A DNA stretch of 64,000 nt, taken from positions 1,999,321 through 2,063,320 of the forward strand of contig CP070651.1 in the NCBI GenBank assembly GCA_020354625.1, written 5' to 3'. This DNA is from Trueperaceae bacterium (lineage in GTDB: Bacteria; Deinococcota; Deinococci; Deinococcales; Trueperaceae). The position numbers and the translations under genes are program-made. Positions within the stretch are counted from its first letter, which is position 1; every line of letters begins with the position of its first letter. The notes below the pieces were generated by a model. That model saw only the letters and a program-made list of their open reading frames with translations, was not told the DNA's origin and made no database searches. This document shows, one piece after another, positions 46,093 through 55,201 of the stretch.

Positions 46093-46456
46093 ATTGTACA
46101 TGCCCTTTGTACCCTTTGACCCCTTGATGATCCGACAACCTTGCTGTGATTCTAAGGTACCGGTCGGAGAATCTATCCCGTATACGATGATCAGGTCCAG
46201 AGACGAACAGATCGCTATGCCGATAGGGCGCCTCGTTGACGATGTCGAACGGCCCGAGCTCATCTAGGGTGTTGTCGCCAGGACGCAAGGCACCTTCCGT
46301 GCCGACGAGTAAACAAATCCCCAACAGGTGGCGAGGCGCGTTCATTACGAAAGGAGAAGAGGATCATTCCCTTATCGTTATGCGCTTGACAAGAGTGGTC
46401 GAAGTCCTACAAACTAGGCCGGAACCATTCGAGGCCAACGATTGAGGTCGATCACC
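46093..46456. other. Intergenic region before topA with candidate promoter
   Basis: No supported gene in 364 bp. An open reverse frame (46061-46345) overlaps recR and has no clear ribosome site or family resemblance. TTGACA (46386-46391), 16-bp spacer, TACAAA (46408-46413) is a candidate topA promoter. Confidence 0.45.
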
Positions 46457-49315
46457 ATGAAACTTGTCATTGTCGAATCACCCACGAAAGCACGCACCAT
46501 TAGACGCTTCTTGCCAAACGAATACAAGGTAGAAGCGAGCATGGGACACGTTCGCGATCTGCCCGCCTCTGCGGCCGAAATACCCACGCACCTCAGAAAG
46601 GCAACGTGGGCCAGGCTCGGAGTACATATCGAGAACGATTTCGAACCCCTCTACATCACCTCTCCAAACAAGCGTTCCGTTGTGTCTAAGCTTCAATCAG
46701 CTCTTAAAGAGGCAGAAGAACTCTACATCGCCACAGACGAGGATCGCGAAGGTGAGTCCATCGGGTGGCATCTCATCGAGGTTCTCAACCCCTCGGTTCC
46801 CGTGCGGAGAATGGTCTTCCACGAAATTACCAAGAACGCGATCGAAAGAGCCTTACAAGAGACACGTGATATCGACCAGAACCTCGTCGAGGCTCAGGAA
46901 ACGCGCCGCGTTCTCGACCGGCTTGTGGGATACACCATCTCCCCCCTTTTATGGAAGAAGATCGCCCCCAAACTTAGTGCCGGACGCGTACAGAGTGTGG
47001 CGGTTCGACTGCTGGTCTTGCGTGAGCAAGACCGGCTCCGCTTCGTCACCGCCGAATATTTCGATCTTCTGGCTCAGCTCTCGAAAAACGAGGGCTCGTT
47101 CGAAGCTACCATGACGCACTATCGTGGAATACGGCTCGCAACTGGTCGTGATTTCGACGCGGAAACAGGTACCTTGGGAAAGGGCTTGGTCGCCGGCAAT
47201 GACCTCCTACTCCTCAACGAAGCCGAGGCACGAGAGATTGCGACCGAAGCCCGTCAGGGAACGTGGGTTGTCGACAGGGTCGAAGAGAGGCTGGTAACTA
47301 GAACACCGAGTCCTCCTTTTACCACTTCAACTCTCCAGCAAGAAGCGAGTAGAAAGTTGGGCTTGAGCGCCAAACAGACCATGAGAATAGCCCAGAGCCT
47401 TTACGAACAAGGCTATATCACCTATATTCGAACCGACTCGACCAATCTCTCCTCCGAAGCCATCGATGCCAGCAGAGACGCCATAAAGCGACGCTACGGT
47501 GAGGAATACCTCAACCCGCAGCCCCGGCGCTTCAAACAGAAGGCGCGCAATGTTCAAGAGGCTCATGAGGCCATTCGACCTGCTGGTACGTTGATGCAGA
47601 CCAGGGAGCACTTGGGGCTAAAAGGCCAAGATGGCGCGCTCTACGACCTGATTTGGAAGCGTACAGTAGCGACCCAAATGGCAGACGCCCGGCTGAAATT
47701 TATCTCTGCTTTCATCAAAGCGACCGTCGGTGACAAAGAAGCCTCCTTCCGGGCAACGGGGCGCACCACACTCTTCCCGGGCTTTTTTCGGGCCTATGTC
47801 GAAGGGAGTGATGATCCAGAAGCCGCGCTCGATAGCCGGGAACAACCCTTGCCACCGCTTACAGAAGGTGATCGCCTCGACTGCGGATCTGTCGAGGCAC
47901 GCGGTCATGAAACAAAACCACCGGCCCGTTACACGGAAGCGTCCCTGGTCAAGCAGCTCGAGCGCGATGGTATCGGCCGCCCCAGCACCTACGCCAGCAT
48001 CCTCGATACCATCACCCAACGCGGATATGCTCGGAAAAAGGGCAATATGCTCATCCCGACATTCACGGCCTTTGCGACGAACAACCTACTCGAGCAACAG
48101 TTCGCCCAACTCGTCGATACCGAGTTCACGGCCAACATGGAGACCGCCCTCGACGACATCGCCAACGGTGAACTCCAACCCACTCCATACCTCAAGACGT
48201 TCTATTCTGGTGATGAGGGGATCGAGTCGCGCGTCGAAGACGGCCTCGAAGACATCAACGCTCGAGAGATTTCAACGATTCGCGCAAACAAGTGGGGGCC
48301 CTATCTGGTTCGAGTCGGGCGTTACGGCCCTTACGTAGCGGGTGACGTATCAGGCGAACTACGTACAGCCAGCCTACCTGAGGACCTCGCCCCTGCCGAC
48401 ATCACGCGAGAAATGCTCGAACAACTTCTTGAAGAAGAAAACAGAGGAGACAAGCAACTCGGACACCTCCCGGGGACCGATCAGGTCATGCTGCTGAAAC
48501 AAGGCCCCTACGGACCCTATGTTCAACTCGGAGAAGATGAGGATCAGGAGAAACCGAAGCGCGTCTCGCTACCGAAGACGATGCAGACTGCAGAAGTGAC
48601 CTCTGAGGTTGCAGCCGCGCTCCTCTCGCTACCACGCAACCTCGGCAAACATCCCGAAACCGGCGACGAACTACTGGCTCATATCGGGCGCTACGGACCC
48701 TACGTACGCCACAAATCGACTTTCGCCTCGATCCCGAAAGGCGAAAACGTCTTAGAGATCTCGTTCGATCGAGCCCTAACCTTGATTCGACAAAAAGAGG
48801 AAAAAAACAAGCCGTTACGAGAACTCGGACCGCACCCTGAAACGGGTCACGAGATCACAATCTACCAGGGACGTTACGGGCCCTACGTGAAACATCAGAA
48901 AACCAACGCCTCCTTAGCCAAAACACAACATCCGGACACGATTACTTTGAAAGAGGCGATCGAGCTCCTCACCACTCGGGAGAAGACCAAGAAGGGATCA
49001 CGGGGCAAGACGAGACAAGCCTCTCGGAAAGATACGAGCAAAACCAGGGCTGCCAAGAAGAGCAAGAAAGCAACCTCTTCGAACCGGCCGAAAGCCACAC
49101 CGGAACAGCTAGCAGCATTTCTCGACAAGGTTGAGCCACAGGTAGCTGAGGTGATCCAACGCCTCGAAGGCATGGGCAGAAGCAAACAAGATGCGATGAG
49201 CGTAGGCGTCTCACTCGGGCTCGAGGAGAGCGAGGTCAAGAAGCTTCATAAAAAGGGGATGTTTCAGCTTCGCATGGCTTATGGGCGCTCTCTCAGCCGT
49301 CGGGAAGGTACCTAA
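46457..49315 (+). CDS. topA: DNA topoisomerase I
   Basis: Type IA topoisomerase that relaxes negative supercoils. The Toprim domain has VIVESPTKA and the metal acids in DEDREGE. The catalytic Tyr is about Y323 in GYITYIRTDST. Instead of C4 zinc fingers, the C-terminal part has four GRYGPYV-type repeats, followed by a Lys-rich stretch (about residues 845-880) and a final helical domain (RLEGMGRSKQDAMSVGVSL). 952 aa. The ATG at 46457 is preferred over an in-frame TTG at 46442 because of GAGGT 8 nt upstream. Confidence 0.96.
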   Translation: MKLVIVESPTKARTIRRFLPNEYKVEASMGHVRDLPASAAEIPTHLRKATWARLGVHIENDFEPLYITSPNKRSVVSKLQSALKEAEELYIATDEDREGESIGWHLIEVLNPSVPVRRMVFHEITKNAIERALQETRDIDQNLVEAQETRRVLDRLVGYTISPLLWKKIAPKLSAGRVQSVAVRLLVLREQDRLRFVTAEYFDLLAQLSKNEGSFEATMTHYRGIRLATGRDFDAETGTLGKGLVAGNDLLLLNEAEAREIATEARQGTWVVDRVEERLVTRTPSPPFTTSTLQQEASRKLGLSAKQTMRIAQSLYEQGYITYIRTDSTNLSSEAIDASRDAIKRRYGEEYLNPQPRRFKQKARNVQEAHEAIRPAGTLMQTREHLGLKGQDGALYDLIWKRTVATQMADARLKFISAFIKATVGDKEASFRATGRTTLFPGFFRAYVEGSDDPEAALDSREQPLPPLTEGDRLDCGSVEARGHETKPPARYTEASLVKQLERDGIGRPSTYASILDTITQRGYARKKGNMLIPTFTAFATNNLLEQQFAQLVDTEFTANMETALDDIANGELQPTPYLKTFYSGDEGIESRVEDGLEDINAREISTIRANKWGPYLVRVGRYGPYVAGDVSGELRTASLPEDLAPADITREMLEQLLEEENRGDKQLGHLPGTDQVMLLKQGPYGPYVQLGEDEDQEKPKRVSLPKTMQTAEVTSEVAAALLSLPRNLGKHPETGDELLAHIGRYGPYVRHKSTFASIPKGENVLEISFDRALTLIRQKEEKNKPLRELGPHPETGHEITIYQGRYGPYVKHQKTNASLAKTQHPDTITLKEAIELLTTREKTKKGSRGKTRQASRKDTSKTRAAKKSKKATSSNRPKATPEQLAAFLDKVEPQVAEVIQRLEGMGRSKQDAMSVGVSLGLEESEVKKLHKKGMFQLRMAYGRSLSRREGT

Positions 49316-49606
49316 GTGTCCGGAATCGAACAGCCTTTGAATCTGGTCAGTCTGGCCAGAAGTGCCTCGGACCGAGCCCTGGTTCCGGGCACAGCCTTTG
49401 AGGTCGTCTCACTCACCAAATCGAGCCACACGATGCTCGAGAGATCGCTCTGGCTGCTAGTGCTGAGCGGCGAGCTCATCATCGATCTACCTCATGGAGA
49501 CTTCAGAATTCTCAAGGTCGGTGACAGCCTCCACTTGCCCACTGGTTTGAAGATCGGTTTCGAACCGCTTGACGACGTCGTCTTTCTGCGCGTACAGGAT
49601 ATGTGA
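49316..49606 (+). CDS. Small cupin-fold protein
   Basis: 96-aa single-domain cupin-like protein: FEVVSLTKSSHTMLERSLWLLVLSGELIIDL resembles cupin motif 1 and FRILKVGDSLHLPTGLKIGF motif 2. The usual HxH metal ligands are mostly absent. The GTG start immediately follows the topA stop, so it is translated from the same message. Function unknown. Confidence 0.7.
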   Translation: MSGIEQPLNLVSLARSASDRALVPGTAFEVVSLTKSSHTMLERSLWLLVLSGELIIDLPHGDFRILKVGDSLHLPTGLKIGFEPLDDVVFLRVQDM

Positions 49607-49679
49607 GTCGTGCGCCTTCGAAAGGACGTTGCCTAGGCGTGGGAGGCAGGGACAAACACGCTTCGAGAAGGAAAGGGAG

Positions 49680-50429
49680 ATGAGTCGGCGCTATAGGGTG
49701 CGAGACGGAATCATTATTCGCCGTAACGCGCTTCCGAACGGTGATATCGTGGCGACGATACTGGGAGAGAAGGGCAAGTGGCACGGCATCGCCCGCAAAG
49801 GGAAAATCCCAGGCGGCAACCTCGGCCGCTTGAGCCTGTTCCACGACGTTACCATCCAATATTATCGGCGCGGAGAGGAAGCGCTCGCCCTCATTACCCA
49901 AGTTCAGCTCAACGGTGCGTTATCGCGCTTGAGTCAGCCCGACGTCTATCCTTATGCCCACATTCTCGCCGAGCTAGCCGACGCGCTCTCCGTCGAAGTC
50001 GAACCCGGTGGGCAGATCTACGACTACCTCGCCAGCGGGTTGCGAGGCCTCAACCAACATCGTGATACCGAGCTCGTTGCCTTGGCTTATGCTTGGAAGC
50101 TGACAGCACAAGCGGGACTCGCCCCCCAAGTGGCAACCTGTACACACTGTAAGACGACCTCCCAACTCGCGTTTTTCGACATCGCCGGAGGTGGCCTCGG
50201 CTGTCAACAGTGCCGGGTTGGGCTTCCGCTACTGGAAAGGCAGGCAGCCGAAGTTCAGCAGTTGGTGAGGGGGAGCGTTCGCACCACGCTAGACATGCGG
50301 CTTCCCGATCGTGCTCTGCACTGGAGAATCTTACACCGCTACCTGGCTTACCACGTAAGACCGCTCAAGAGCCTCATCAACCTATCGAGCCTTACAGAAA
50401 CATACAAGGGCGAAGCGTCACGTGTTTGA
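49680..50429 (+). CDS. recO: DNA repair protein RecO
   Basis: RecFOR mediator that loads RecA on gaps. N-terminal OB-fold region (DGIIIRRNALPNGDIVATILGEKGK) and a C-terminal zinc site (CTHC, about 50 residues after the helix bundle, and CQQC). 249 aa is usual. The ATG at 49680 is chosen because AAGGAAAGGGAG precedes it and it matches the family start; a longer frame from 49569 overlaps the cupin gene. It overlaps plsY by 8 bases. Confidence 0.93.
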   Translation: MSRRYRVRDGIIIRRNALPNGDIVATILGEKGKWHGIARKGKIPGGNLGRLSLFHDVTIQYYRRGEEALALITQVQLNGALSRLSQPDVYPYAHILAELADALSVEVEPGGQIYDYLASGLRGLNQHRDTELVALAYAWKLTAQAGLAPQVATCTHCKTTSQLAFFDIAGGGLGCQQCRVGLPLLERQAAEVQQLVRGSVRTTLDMRLPDRALHWRILHRYLAYHVRPLKSLINLSSLTETYKGEASRV

Positions 50430-51039
50430 GCTACTCGTCACCACCGGGCTCGGCTATGCGATCGGATCGGTACCGAGCGCAGCGTGGCTTGCAAGGCTTA
50501 AGGGCAAGGCCATTTTCGACATCGGATCTGGCAGCATGGGCGCGATGAACACGGCTCGCAATGTCGGTTGGACACTGGGGATCTTGGTACTCGTTGCAGA
50601 TACCGGAAAGGGTGTGTTCGCTACCTCTTTGGCGAGGCGGATGGCGAGTCTCACCGAAACAGACGGGCTCGCTGCACTGGCCTTTGCCCTCACCGCAGGC
50701 GTCGGTGCCGTAGCAGGTCACGCGTGGTCGATGTTTGCGGGCTTCAAGGGGGGAAAGGCGCTGGCAACGACTTTTGGAGTGGCCTTACCTGTCTATCCCT
50801 TGGCAGCGCTCTACGCTCTCATCGTGCTCGTCGGTCTGATCTTGCTCTCGCGCCGAGTTGTGCTGGCTTCGGTTATCACCGCGCTCTGCTATCCCTTTGT
50901 GGTCCTAGCCACGCTCTGGCGTCAGGGCCATCCACAAGACACCATGTTCTCGGTTTTCACATCCGTGATGATCATTTCGTCGATTGTATTGATCAAACAT
51001 ATACCAGATCTTAGACGGGGGGAAGAACGCCTCTTTTGA
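50422..51039 (+). CDS. plsY: Acyl-phosphate:glycerol-3-phosphate acyltransferase PlsY
   Basis: Polytopic membrane acyltransferase that starts phospholipid synthesis. Conserved loops are IGSVPSAAWLARL, GSGSMGAMNTARNVG (canonical GSGNxGATN is changed to GSGSMGAMN), GHAWSMFAGFKGGKALAT and the C-terminal IKHIPDLRRGEE. 205 aa. The GTG start lies inside the recO end. Confidence 0.93.
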   Translation: MFELLVTTGLGYAIGSVPSAAWLARLKGKAIFDIGSGSMGAMNTARNVGWTLGILVLVADTGKGVFATSLARRMASLTETDGLAALAFALTAGVGAVAGHAWSMFAGFKGGKALATTFGVALPVYPLAALYALIVLVGLILLSRRVVLASVITALCYPFVVLATLWRQGHPQDTMFSVFTSVMIISSIVLIKHIPDLRRGEERLF

Positions 51040-51092
51040 GGCGGGATCCTCACGACGCATGAGACGGGCGGGAAGCTTTGCCCATCGTCCGC

Positions 51093-52370
51093 TCACTGCC
51101 ACCTTTCGAGTTCTTCACATCGCTGGTTTAGGACATACGCACGAAGTTCAGCCACCAAAAACAGGCTTCCTGTGACCAGCACATGTTCTCCTCGCTCACT
51201 CGTTCGAATCGCAACCTCGAGTGCCTCACGTGGATCTTCCTCCACGTGGACCGTTTCGAGATACGTTGCGATCAGAGCCGGCTCGAGGGATCGTGGGCTG
51301 GTTTTCGCCCGGGTTGCGATCACCCGCGGCATAAAAGAGGAAAACGCATCGAGAACTCCGAGAATGTCCTTGTCCTTCGCCAGACCGAGAACCAACGTCG
51401 GTGGGTGCTCTTCCAACACTCCCCATGCCGCCACCAGTGCTGCGGCCGCACTCGGGTTGTGCGCCCCGTCAAGGACCACCCAACGATCCCTGTAGGGAAC
51501 TCGTTCGAGCCGCGCAGGCCAGCGGTGTTCACGAATCCCGATTTCTACGGCCTCGCTTGCGATGCCTAGAGATTGAGCCGATAACATCGCCAGGGCAAGA
51601 TTCCTCGATTGATGTCCCCCAACCAATGGGGACACCGCCGTGATGTCTCCATACTCGCCGTAGGTCGTCACGCTCTGCCCCTTCCAGCCCAACAACTCAG
51701 CTCGGTAGCTCGCCTCTTTTCCCAACACGACAAGTGGGACGTCTTGCACTGTCGCCCGATCCTCTATCACCCGGAGCGCAACTCCCGTTGCAGCCGTTAA
51801 CGCGGGGACACCTGGTCGCATAATGCCCGCCTTATCGTGTGCGATCGCCTCGAGCGTATCCCCGAGAACCTCCGTGTGATCAAACCCGACATTCGTTACC
51901 ACCGACAAGGAGGGATCGAGGACATTGGTGGCATCGTATCGGCCGCCCATACCGACCTCGAACACACCGATTTCTACTCTTTCACGTGCAAACAAGGCAC
52001 AACACGCAGCGGTCACGATTTCGAAAAAGGTCGGGTCGAGACCGGCAGATACGCGCTTGATGTGATCGAGGACATCCTCTAATTCGGAAAGCGCTAGCTC
52101 GTGACCACAAACTTGGAAGCGCTCCATAACCCTACATAGATGTGGGCTCGTAAAGAGCCCCACGCGCAGACCAGCAGCAGCCAGACACGCTGCCAGCGCG
52201 CTCGCTGTGCTCCCCTTCCCGTTGGTGCCCGTTACCAAGACCACAGCGAATGCGTCCTGGGGACGACCGAGACGATTCAGAACTTCGCCGATCCTTTCGA
52301 GGCCTGGTTTGATCCCGAAACGCTGGCGCTCAAAGAGCCAAGAAACGAGGCTTCGATCAGGTCTTTTCAT
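51093..52370 (-). CDS. folC: Folylpolyglutamate/dihydrofolate synthase
   Basis: Mur-ligase-family enzyme adding glutamate to dihydropteroate or folates. P-loop VLVTGTNGKGSTASAL, a FTSPHL substrate motif, FFEIVTAACCALFARE, VFEVGMGGRYDATNVL and the C-terminal LVLGLAKDKD. The ATG at 52370 gives 425 aa and a normal start (SLVSWLFERQRFGIKPGLERI). The open frame extends to 52451 inside the upstream HD gene. It overlaps the HD gene by 14 bases. Confidence 0.93.
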   Translation of the reverse strand: MKRPDRSLVSWLFERQRFGIKPGLERIGEVLNRLGRPQDAFAVVLVTGTNGKGSTASALAACLAAAGLRVGLFTSPHLCRVMERFQVCGHELALSELEDVLDHIKRVSAGLDPTFFEIVTAACCALFARERVEIGVFEVGMGGRYDATNVLDPSLSVVTNVGFDHTEVLGDTLEAIAHDKAGIMRPGVPALTAATGVALRVIEDRATVQDVPLVVLGKEASYRAELLGWKGQSVTTYGEYGDITAVSPLVGGHQSRNLALAMLSAQSLGIASEAVEIGIREHRWPARLERVPYRDRWVVLDGAHNPSAAAALVAAWGVLEEHPPTLVLGLAKDKDILGVLDAFSSFMPRVIATRAKTSPRSLEPALIATYLETVHVEEDPREALEVAIRTSERGEHVLVTGSLFLVAELRAYVLNQRCEELERWQ

Positions 52371-52854
52371 CGATACGCCTGAGGAGTTCTGCCTGGGTAT
52401 CCTCTCCCGGTCGGTGATGACGGGCCACCAATTGGGCAACCTCCTCGTCACCTCCCACCGAGCGGATTATCTCGGCACCATACTCAGCGTGGTGCAACTT
52501 TATCTGCCACGCTCCACGCAAACCGCTCATGAGCGGCTCAGAGGGTAGATGTCGAGGCGTATAGAGATGTACAGCGATCCGTTGCCATAATCGGAAAGGC
52601 CGGCGCACCTTCCCGACATCGTGCAAAAGCGCAGCACGTACCAGAACCGACGAAGCTCTCGGTTCTTGAGCCAGGAGGGTCTTGGCGACAAAGCATGCGT
52701 GATTTCGGTCCCGCCTATCCATCTTTTGGTAAAGCGGGTACTCTGCAGGCGATAGATATGTTTTGGCGAAATGATCATCGACAACCAGAAGTCTGGGGAA
52801 CCAAGCTCCCAAGGTGCGCCTCGTTACGTTTAGATACCAGCCCGTGGGCTTCAC
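52357..52854 (-). CDS. HD-domain phosphohydrolase
   Basis: 165 aa with HD signature: His in RNHACFVAKTLL, LLHDVGKVRRP with the paired HD, His in LHHAEYGAEII and ARHHRPG. The substrate is unknown, possibly a nucleotide. GTG start 6 nt after a TAGACT box on this strand, implying a leaderless mRNA that also carries folC. Confidence 0.85.
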   Translation of the reverse strand: MKPTGWYLNVTRRTLGAWFPRLLVVDDHFAKTYLSPAEYPLYQKMDRRDRNHACFVAKTLLAQEPRASSVLVRAALLHDVGKVRRPFRLWQRIAVHLYTPRHLPSEPLMSGLRGAWQIKLHHAEYGAEIIRSVGGDEEVAQLVARHHRPGEDTQAELLRRIDEKT

Positions 52855-52860
52855 GCTAAG

Positions 52861-52866
52861 AGTCTA
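52861..52866 (-). promoter_or_regulatory. Leaderless -10 box of the HD-folC operon
   Basis: Minus strand TAGACT, 6 nt, GTG at 52854. Divergent from the TATGCT at 52911; the two -10 boxes are 44 bp apart. Confidence 0.6.
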
Positions 52867-52910
52867 ACGCACCGGGAAGAGAACCACGGACAGAATGTGA
52901 GCCTCTACGG

Positions 52911-52916
52911 TATGCT
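52911..52916 (+). promoter_or_regulatory. Leaderless -10 box of the membrane protein gene
   Basis: TATGCT, exactly 6 nt, GTG at 52923. No ribosome site precedes this GTG. Confidence 0.6.
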
Positions 52917-52922
52917 TGCTGA

Positions 52923-54146
52923 GTGAATAACGTGCAAGATGCCAAGCAGATCAAGCCTTCCCCCCTCCACATAGACCTCCTCTTGCGTAGATGGTTGATC
53001 CCAAGTATGTGGTGCCGCTTTTCAAAGGTCGCTTGCCGAGGGAGCGCGGGTTTTACCTACCGACGTCTCTGCTTTTCCTTGTTTCCTCTGTTGGCCGCCG
53101 CACTCCTCTTCCAGGTTGCAACGGCCCAGTTCGCCACTGGTGCGGATCCTGAAGCGGTCGCGGACGACGCAGTGCGCTCCTGGCTCGAACAAGAACAACC
53201 CACCCTACAAAGCGTCAGCAACCTCACCACAGCAGAGGTCTGCCAGCTCCTCCCCGATCTGGTGCAAAACCCACCACCCGAACCCAATACGAAGGTCAAC
53301 TTCGACGACCGCCTCGAACTCGAGACGGGTGACGCCGATGTCAGGCGCTTCACCTACAGCGCAGTCCGCCCAAACGACCAGCTCGAAGTCGTCCAGGTGA
53401 CCTTGGAACGGCATGAGGAAGGTTGGTCCGCCACGCAGGTCGGTTACCGGCTACCCGCCAACAGACAGGGCAGGCAGTGGTTACAAAACCCGTTGGTCGG
53501 TTGGATCTTTACAGCCTTTAGTTTATACGTCTTGTTTTTGCTGATGACACCATCTTTTCTCAGGCAATGGCTCTCGATCGGTCTTAAGGCGATCCGAGAG
53601 CACCGCGGTCTCGTTCTGTTCACCATGGTGCTGCTCTACAGCGTTATGGTGCTCGGAACACTTACAGGAAGACAGCTACCAGATGAATGCGGTGACGCCG
53701 TGTTGACGATCGTCACCTCGACACTCGACTCCATCGGTCTCACAGATGCGCTGGGAAGCGGTAGCGTGATTCGAACTGCATCGTTTATCTTCTACCAGAA
53801 CTTCGTGGTGGTTACCCTATCGGTTACCTTCAGCCTCGCGCTCCTGTTCGGAATCCCAGCCTACCTCTTCAGCATGATGTCGTATTTCGTGCAGCCGATC
53901 GCCTGGACGATATTGGGAGCCTTCTCAGGTCCTCAAGTCATACCGTTTCTCACTCTCCTACTCCTCGAACTCACTGCCTACTTCTTGATCGTGGCGGGTG
54001 GAGGAATGTTCTTGAGCACGCTTCTGAAAAAGGGTTTTGGCTCTCTTTCCGAAGGGTTCACCAAGTTGGCGCTCATGCTACCGATCGCCATGATTCTTCT
54101 GCTTATCGGTGCCTGGTACGAATCGGTGTTGGTGTTGATGTTTTAA
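52923..54146 (+). CDS. Multi-pass membrane protein of unknown function
   Basis: 407 aa. A basic N-terminus of about 45 residues, then a hydrophobic segment (LFPLLAAALLFQVATA), an extracytoplasmic domain of about 110 residues, and five or six membrane helices. The second half (NFVVVTLSVTFSLALLFGIPAYLFSM, then LLLLELTAYFLIVAGGGMFL) faintly resembles SpoIIM-type proteins, but I do not assign it. Its stop codon TAA is formed by the first bases of the inserted repeat at 54144. The leaderless TATGCT box supports the GTG start. Confidence 0.75.
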   Translation: MNNVQDAKQIKPSPLHIDLLLRRWLIPSMWCRFSKVACRGSAGFTYRRLCFSLFPLLAAALLFQVATAQFATGADPEAVADDAVRSWLEQEQPTLQSVSNLTTAEVCQLLPDLVQNPPPEPNTKVNFDDRLELETGDADVRRFTYSAVRPNDQLEVVQVTLERHEEGWSATQVGYRLPANRQGRQWLQNPLVGWIFTAFSLYVLFLLMTPSFLRQWLSIGLKAIREHRGLVLFTMVLLYSVMVLGTLTGRQLPDECGDAVLTIVTSTLDSIGLTDALGSGSVIRTASFIFYQNFVVVTLSVTFSLALLFGIPAYLFSMMSYFVQPIAWTILGAFSGPQVIPFLTLLLLELTAYFLIVAGGGMFLSTLLKKGFGSLSEGFTKLALMLPIAMILLLIGAWYESVLVLMF

Positions 54147-54248
54147 AGCAGGTATCATCTGGTCACAGACAAAGTCAGCGGGTGAAAACCTGTCCTGTAG
54201 CCCGTTGCTTGGATGATACCTGCCTACATAACTATGGCAACCGCTTTA
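54144..54248 (+). repeat. TA-flanked ~105-bp element, copy A
   Basis: Begins TAAAGC and ends GCTTTA. A perfect 12-bp inverted repeat GCAGGTATCATC/GATGATACCTGC (54148-54159 with 54212-54223) lies inside. About 85-90% alike with copies at 60846-60947 and 62282-62386. If the core is AAGC...GCTT with a duplicated TA, removal restores TTTTAACC, which still has TAA as stop of the upstream gene. It lies between two convergent genes. Confidence 0.85.
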
Positions 54249-54261
54249 ACCGAACGTCGCT

Positions 54262-55173
54262 CTACATGTTGGGAGTGCTTAAGCCCAAGGCCCGACGAAT
54301 CGCAGGGGCGATCTCTGTCAAGTCCTCTGTCCGCCGAAACTGCGATGCGGCTGACCCCACGACGAGCAAGGGCACCGGAGCCCGCGTGTGCGTCCGGAGC
54401 GAGCTATCCTCTAAGTTTCCGTGATCCGAAGTCACTACCAGGGTAACACCTTGCAAATGAGGGATCAATCCCGACAAAAAGGCATCGAGCGACTCGACGA
54501 GAGCGACTGATGCAACCGAGTCACCACGGTGCCCGAGTCGATCGCTAAGCCAGAAATCGAAGAAGGTAAAGGTATAATCAGCAGCGATCCGAGCCAAGTG
54601 AGCACCAGCCTGTCGCGGTGTGAAAACCGGTAAGTCGGTATCGAGTTTCTGTAAGTGTTCACCCGTCAGATCGGCTGCCAAAGCTCGACCGTTCCGATAG
54701 GCCCCAATTGAAGCGAGCTCCAGTCCAGCAGACTGAGCTGCGAACGCAGGAGCATTCACCCTGAGGACCCGCTCCTCCAACGCCGTAAAGTAACGAGGTG
54801 GATAGGCATTCGCGAGGTACGCTCGCCCACCGTTCGCTTCCACATGAACAAACAGGGATTCTTCTTGTAAGAGGGCTTTTAGCGTCGGTCCCGGCCAAGG
54901 ACCGTAATGACCTTCCATCAACTCCGCGCCGTTGCGACCCGTCAACAGGGTAGCCTGCCCGGTTGCCGACTGAGGCAACCCGGAAAAACCTAGGGTCGGG
55001 TCGACCCTGCGAAATACGAGGTCGCCTTTGTGACAAGATGGTGTCGCCTCAGTCAATTGTCCACCGAGGACCTCCTGCAAAAAGGGGGTCTCAGCAGCGG
55101 CAAATGGATTCGAACCGGGGTCGGGAGAACCGATCCCGATCCCATCTACAAACAGAAAAAGGATCTGGTCCAT
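54262..55173 (-). CDS. Alkaline-phosphatase/phosphoglyceromutase-superfamily metalloenzyme
   Basis: 303 aa metalloenzyme-domain protein. FLFVDGIGIGSPDPGSNPF holds the first metal Asp, SATGQATLLTGRNG the phospho-acceptor region with Ser/Thr, FFDFWLSDRLGHRGD and VVTSDHGNLED the remaining metal ligands. Family members are phosphopentomutases, independent phosphoglycerate mutases and related phosphatases. This is shorter than those (about 400-510 aa) and the substrate is unknown. Next to trpS on the same strand. Confidence 0.85.
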   Translation of the reverse strand: MDQILFLFVDGIGIGSPDPGSNPFAAAETPFLQEVLGGQLTEATPSCHKGDLVFRRVDPTLGFSGLPQSATGQATLLTGRNGAELMEGHYGPWPGPTLKALLQEESLFVHVEANGGRAYLANAYPPRYFTALEERVLRVNAPAFAAQSAGLELASIGAYRNGRALAADLTGEHLQKLDTDLPVFTPRQAGAHLARIAADYTFTFFDFWLSDRLGHRGDSVASVALVESLDAFLSGLIPHLQGVTLVVTSDHGNLEDSSLRTHTRAPVPLLVVGSAASQFRRTEDLTEIAPAIRRALGLSTPNM

Positions 55174-55201
55174 AGCAAACGAACCCTACTATGCCCCCAG
55201 C

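Noticed and set aside
46061-46345. Reverse frame of 94 codons between recR and topA
   Set aside because: It overlaps recR, lacks a ribosome site or a -10 box at the proper distance, and matches no family I know.
54182-54446. Two small + frames after the membrane protein gene
   Set aside because: They begin inside the repeat element and run antisense through the end of the metalloenzyme gene.
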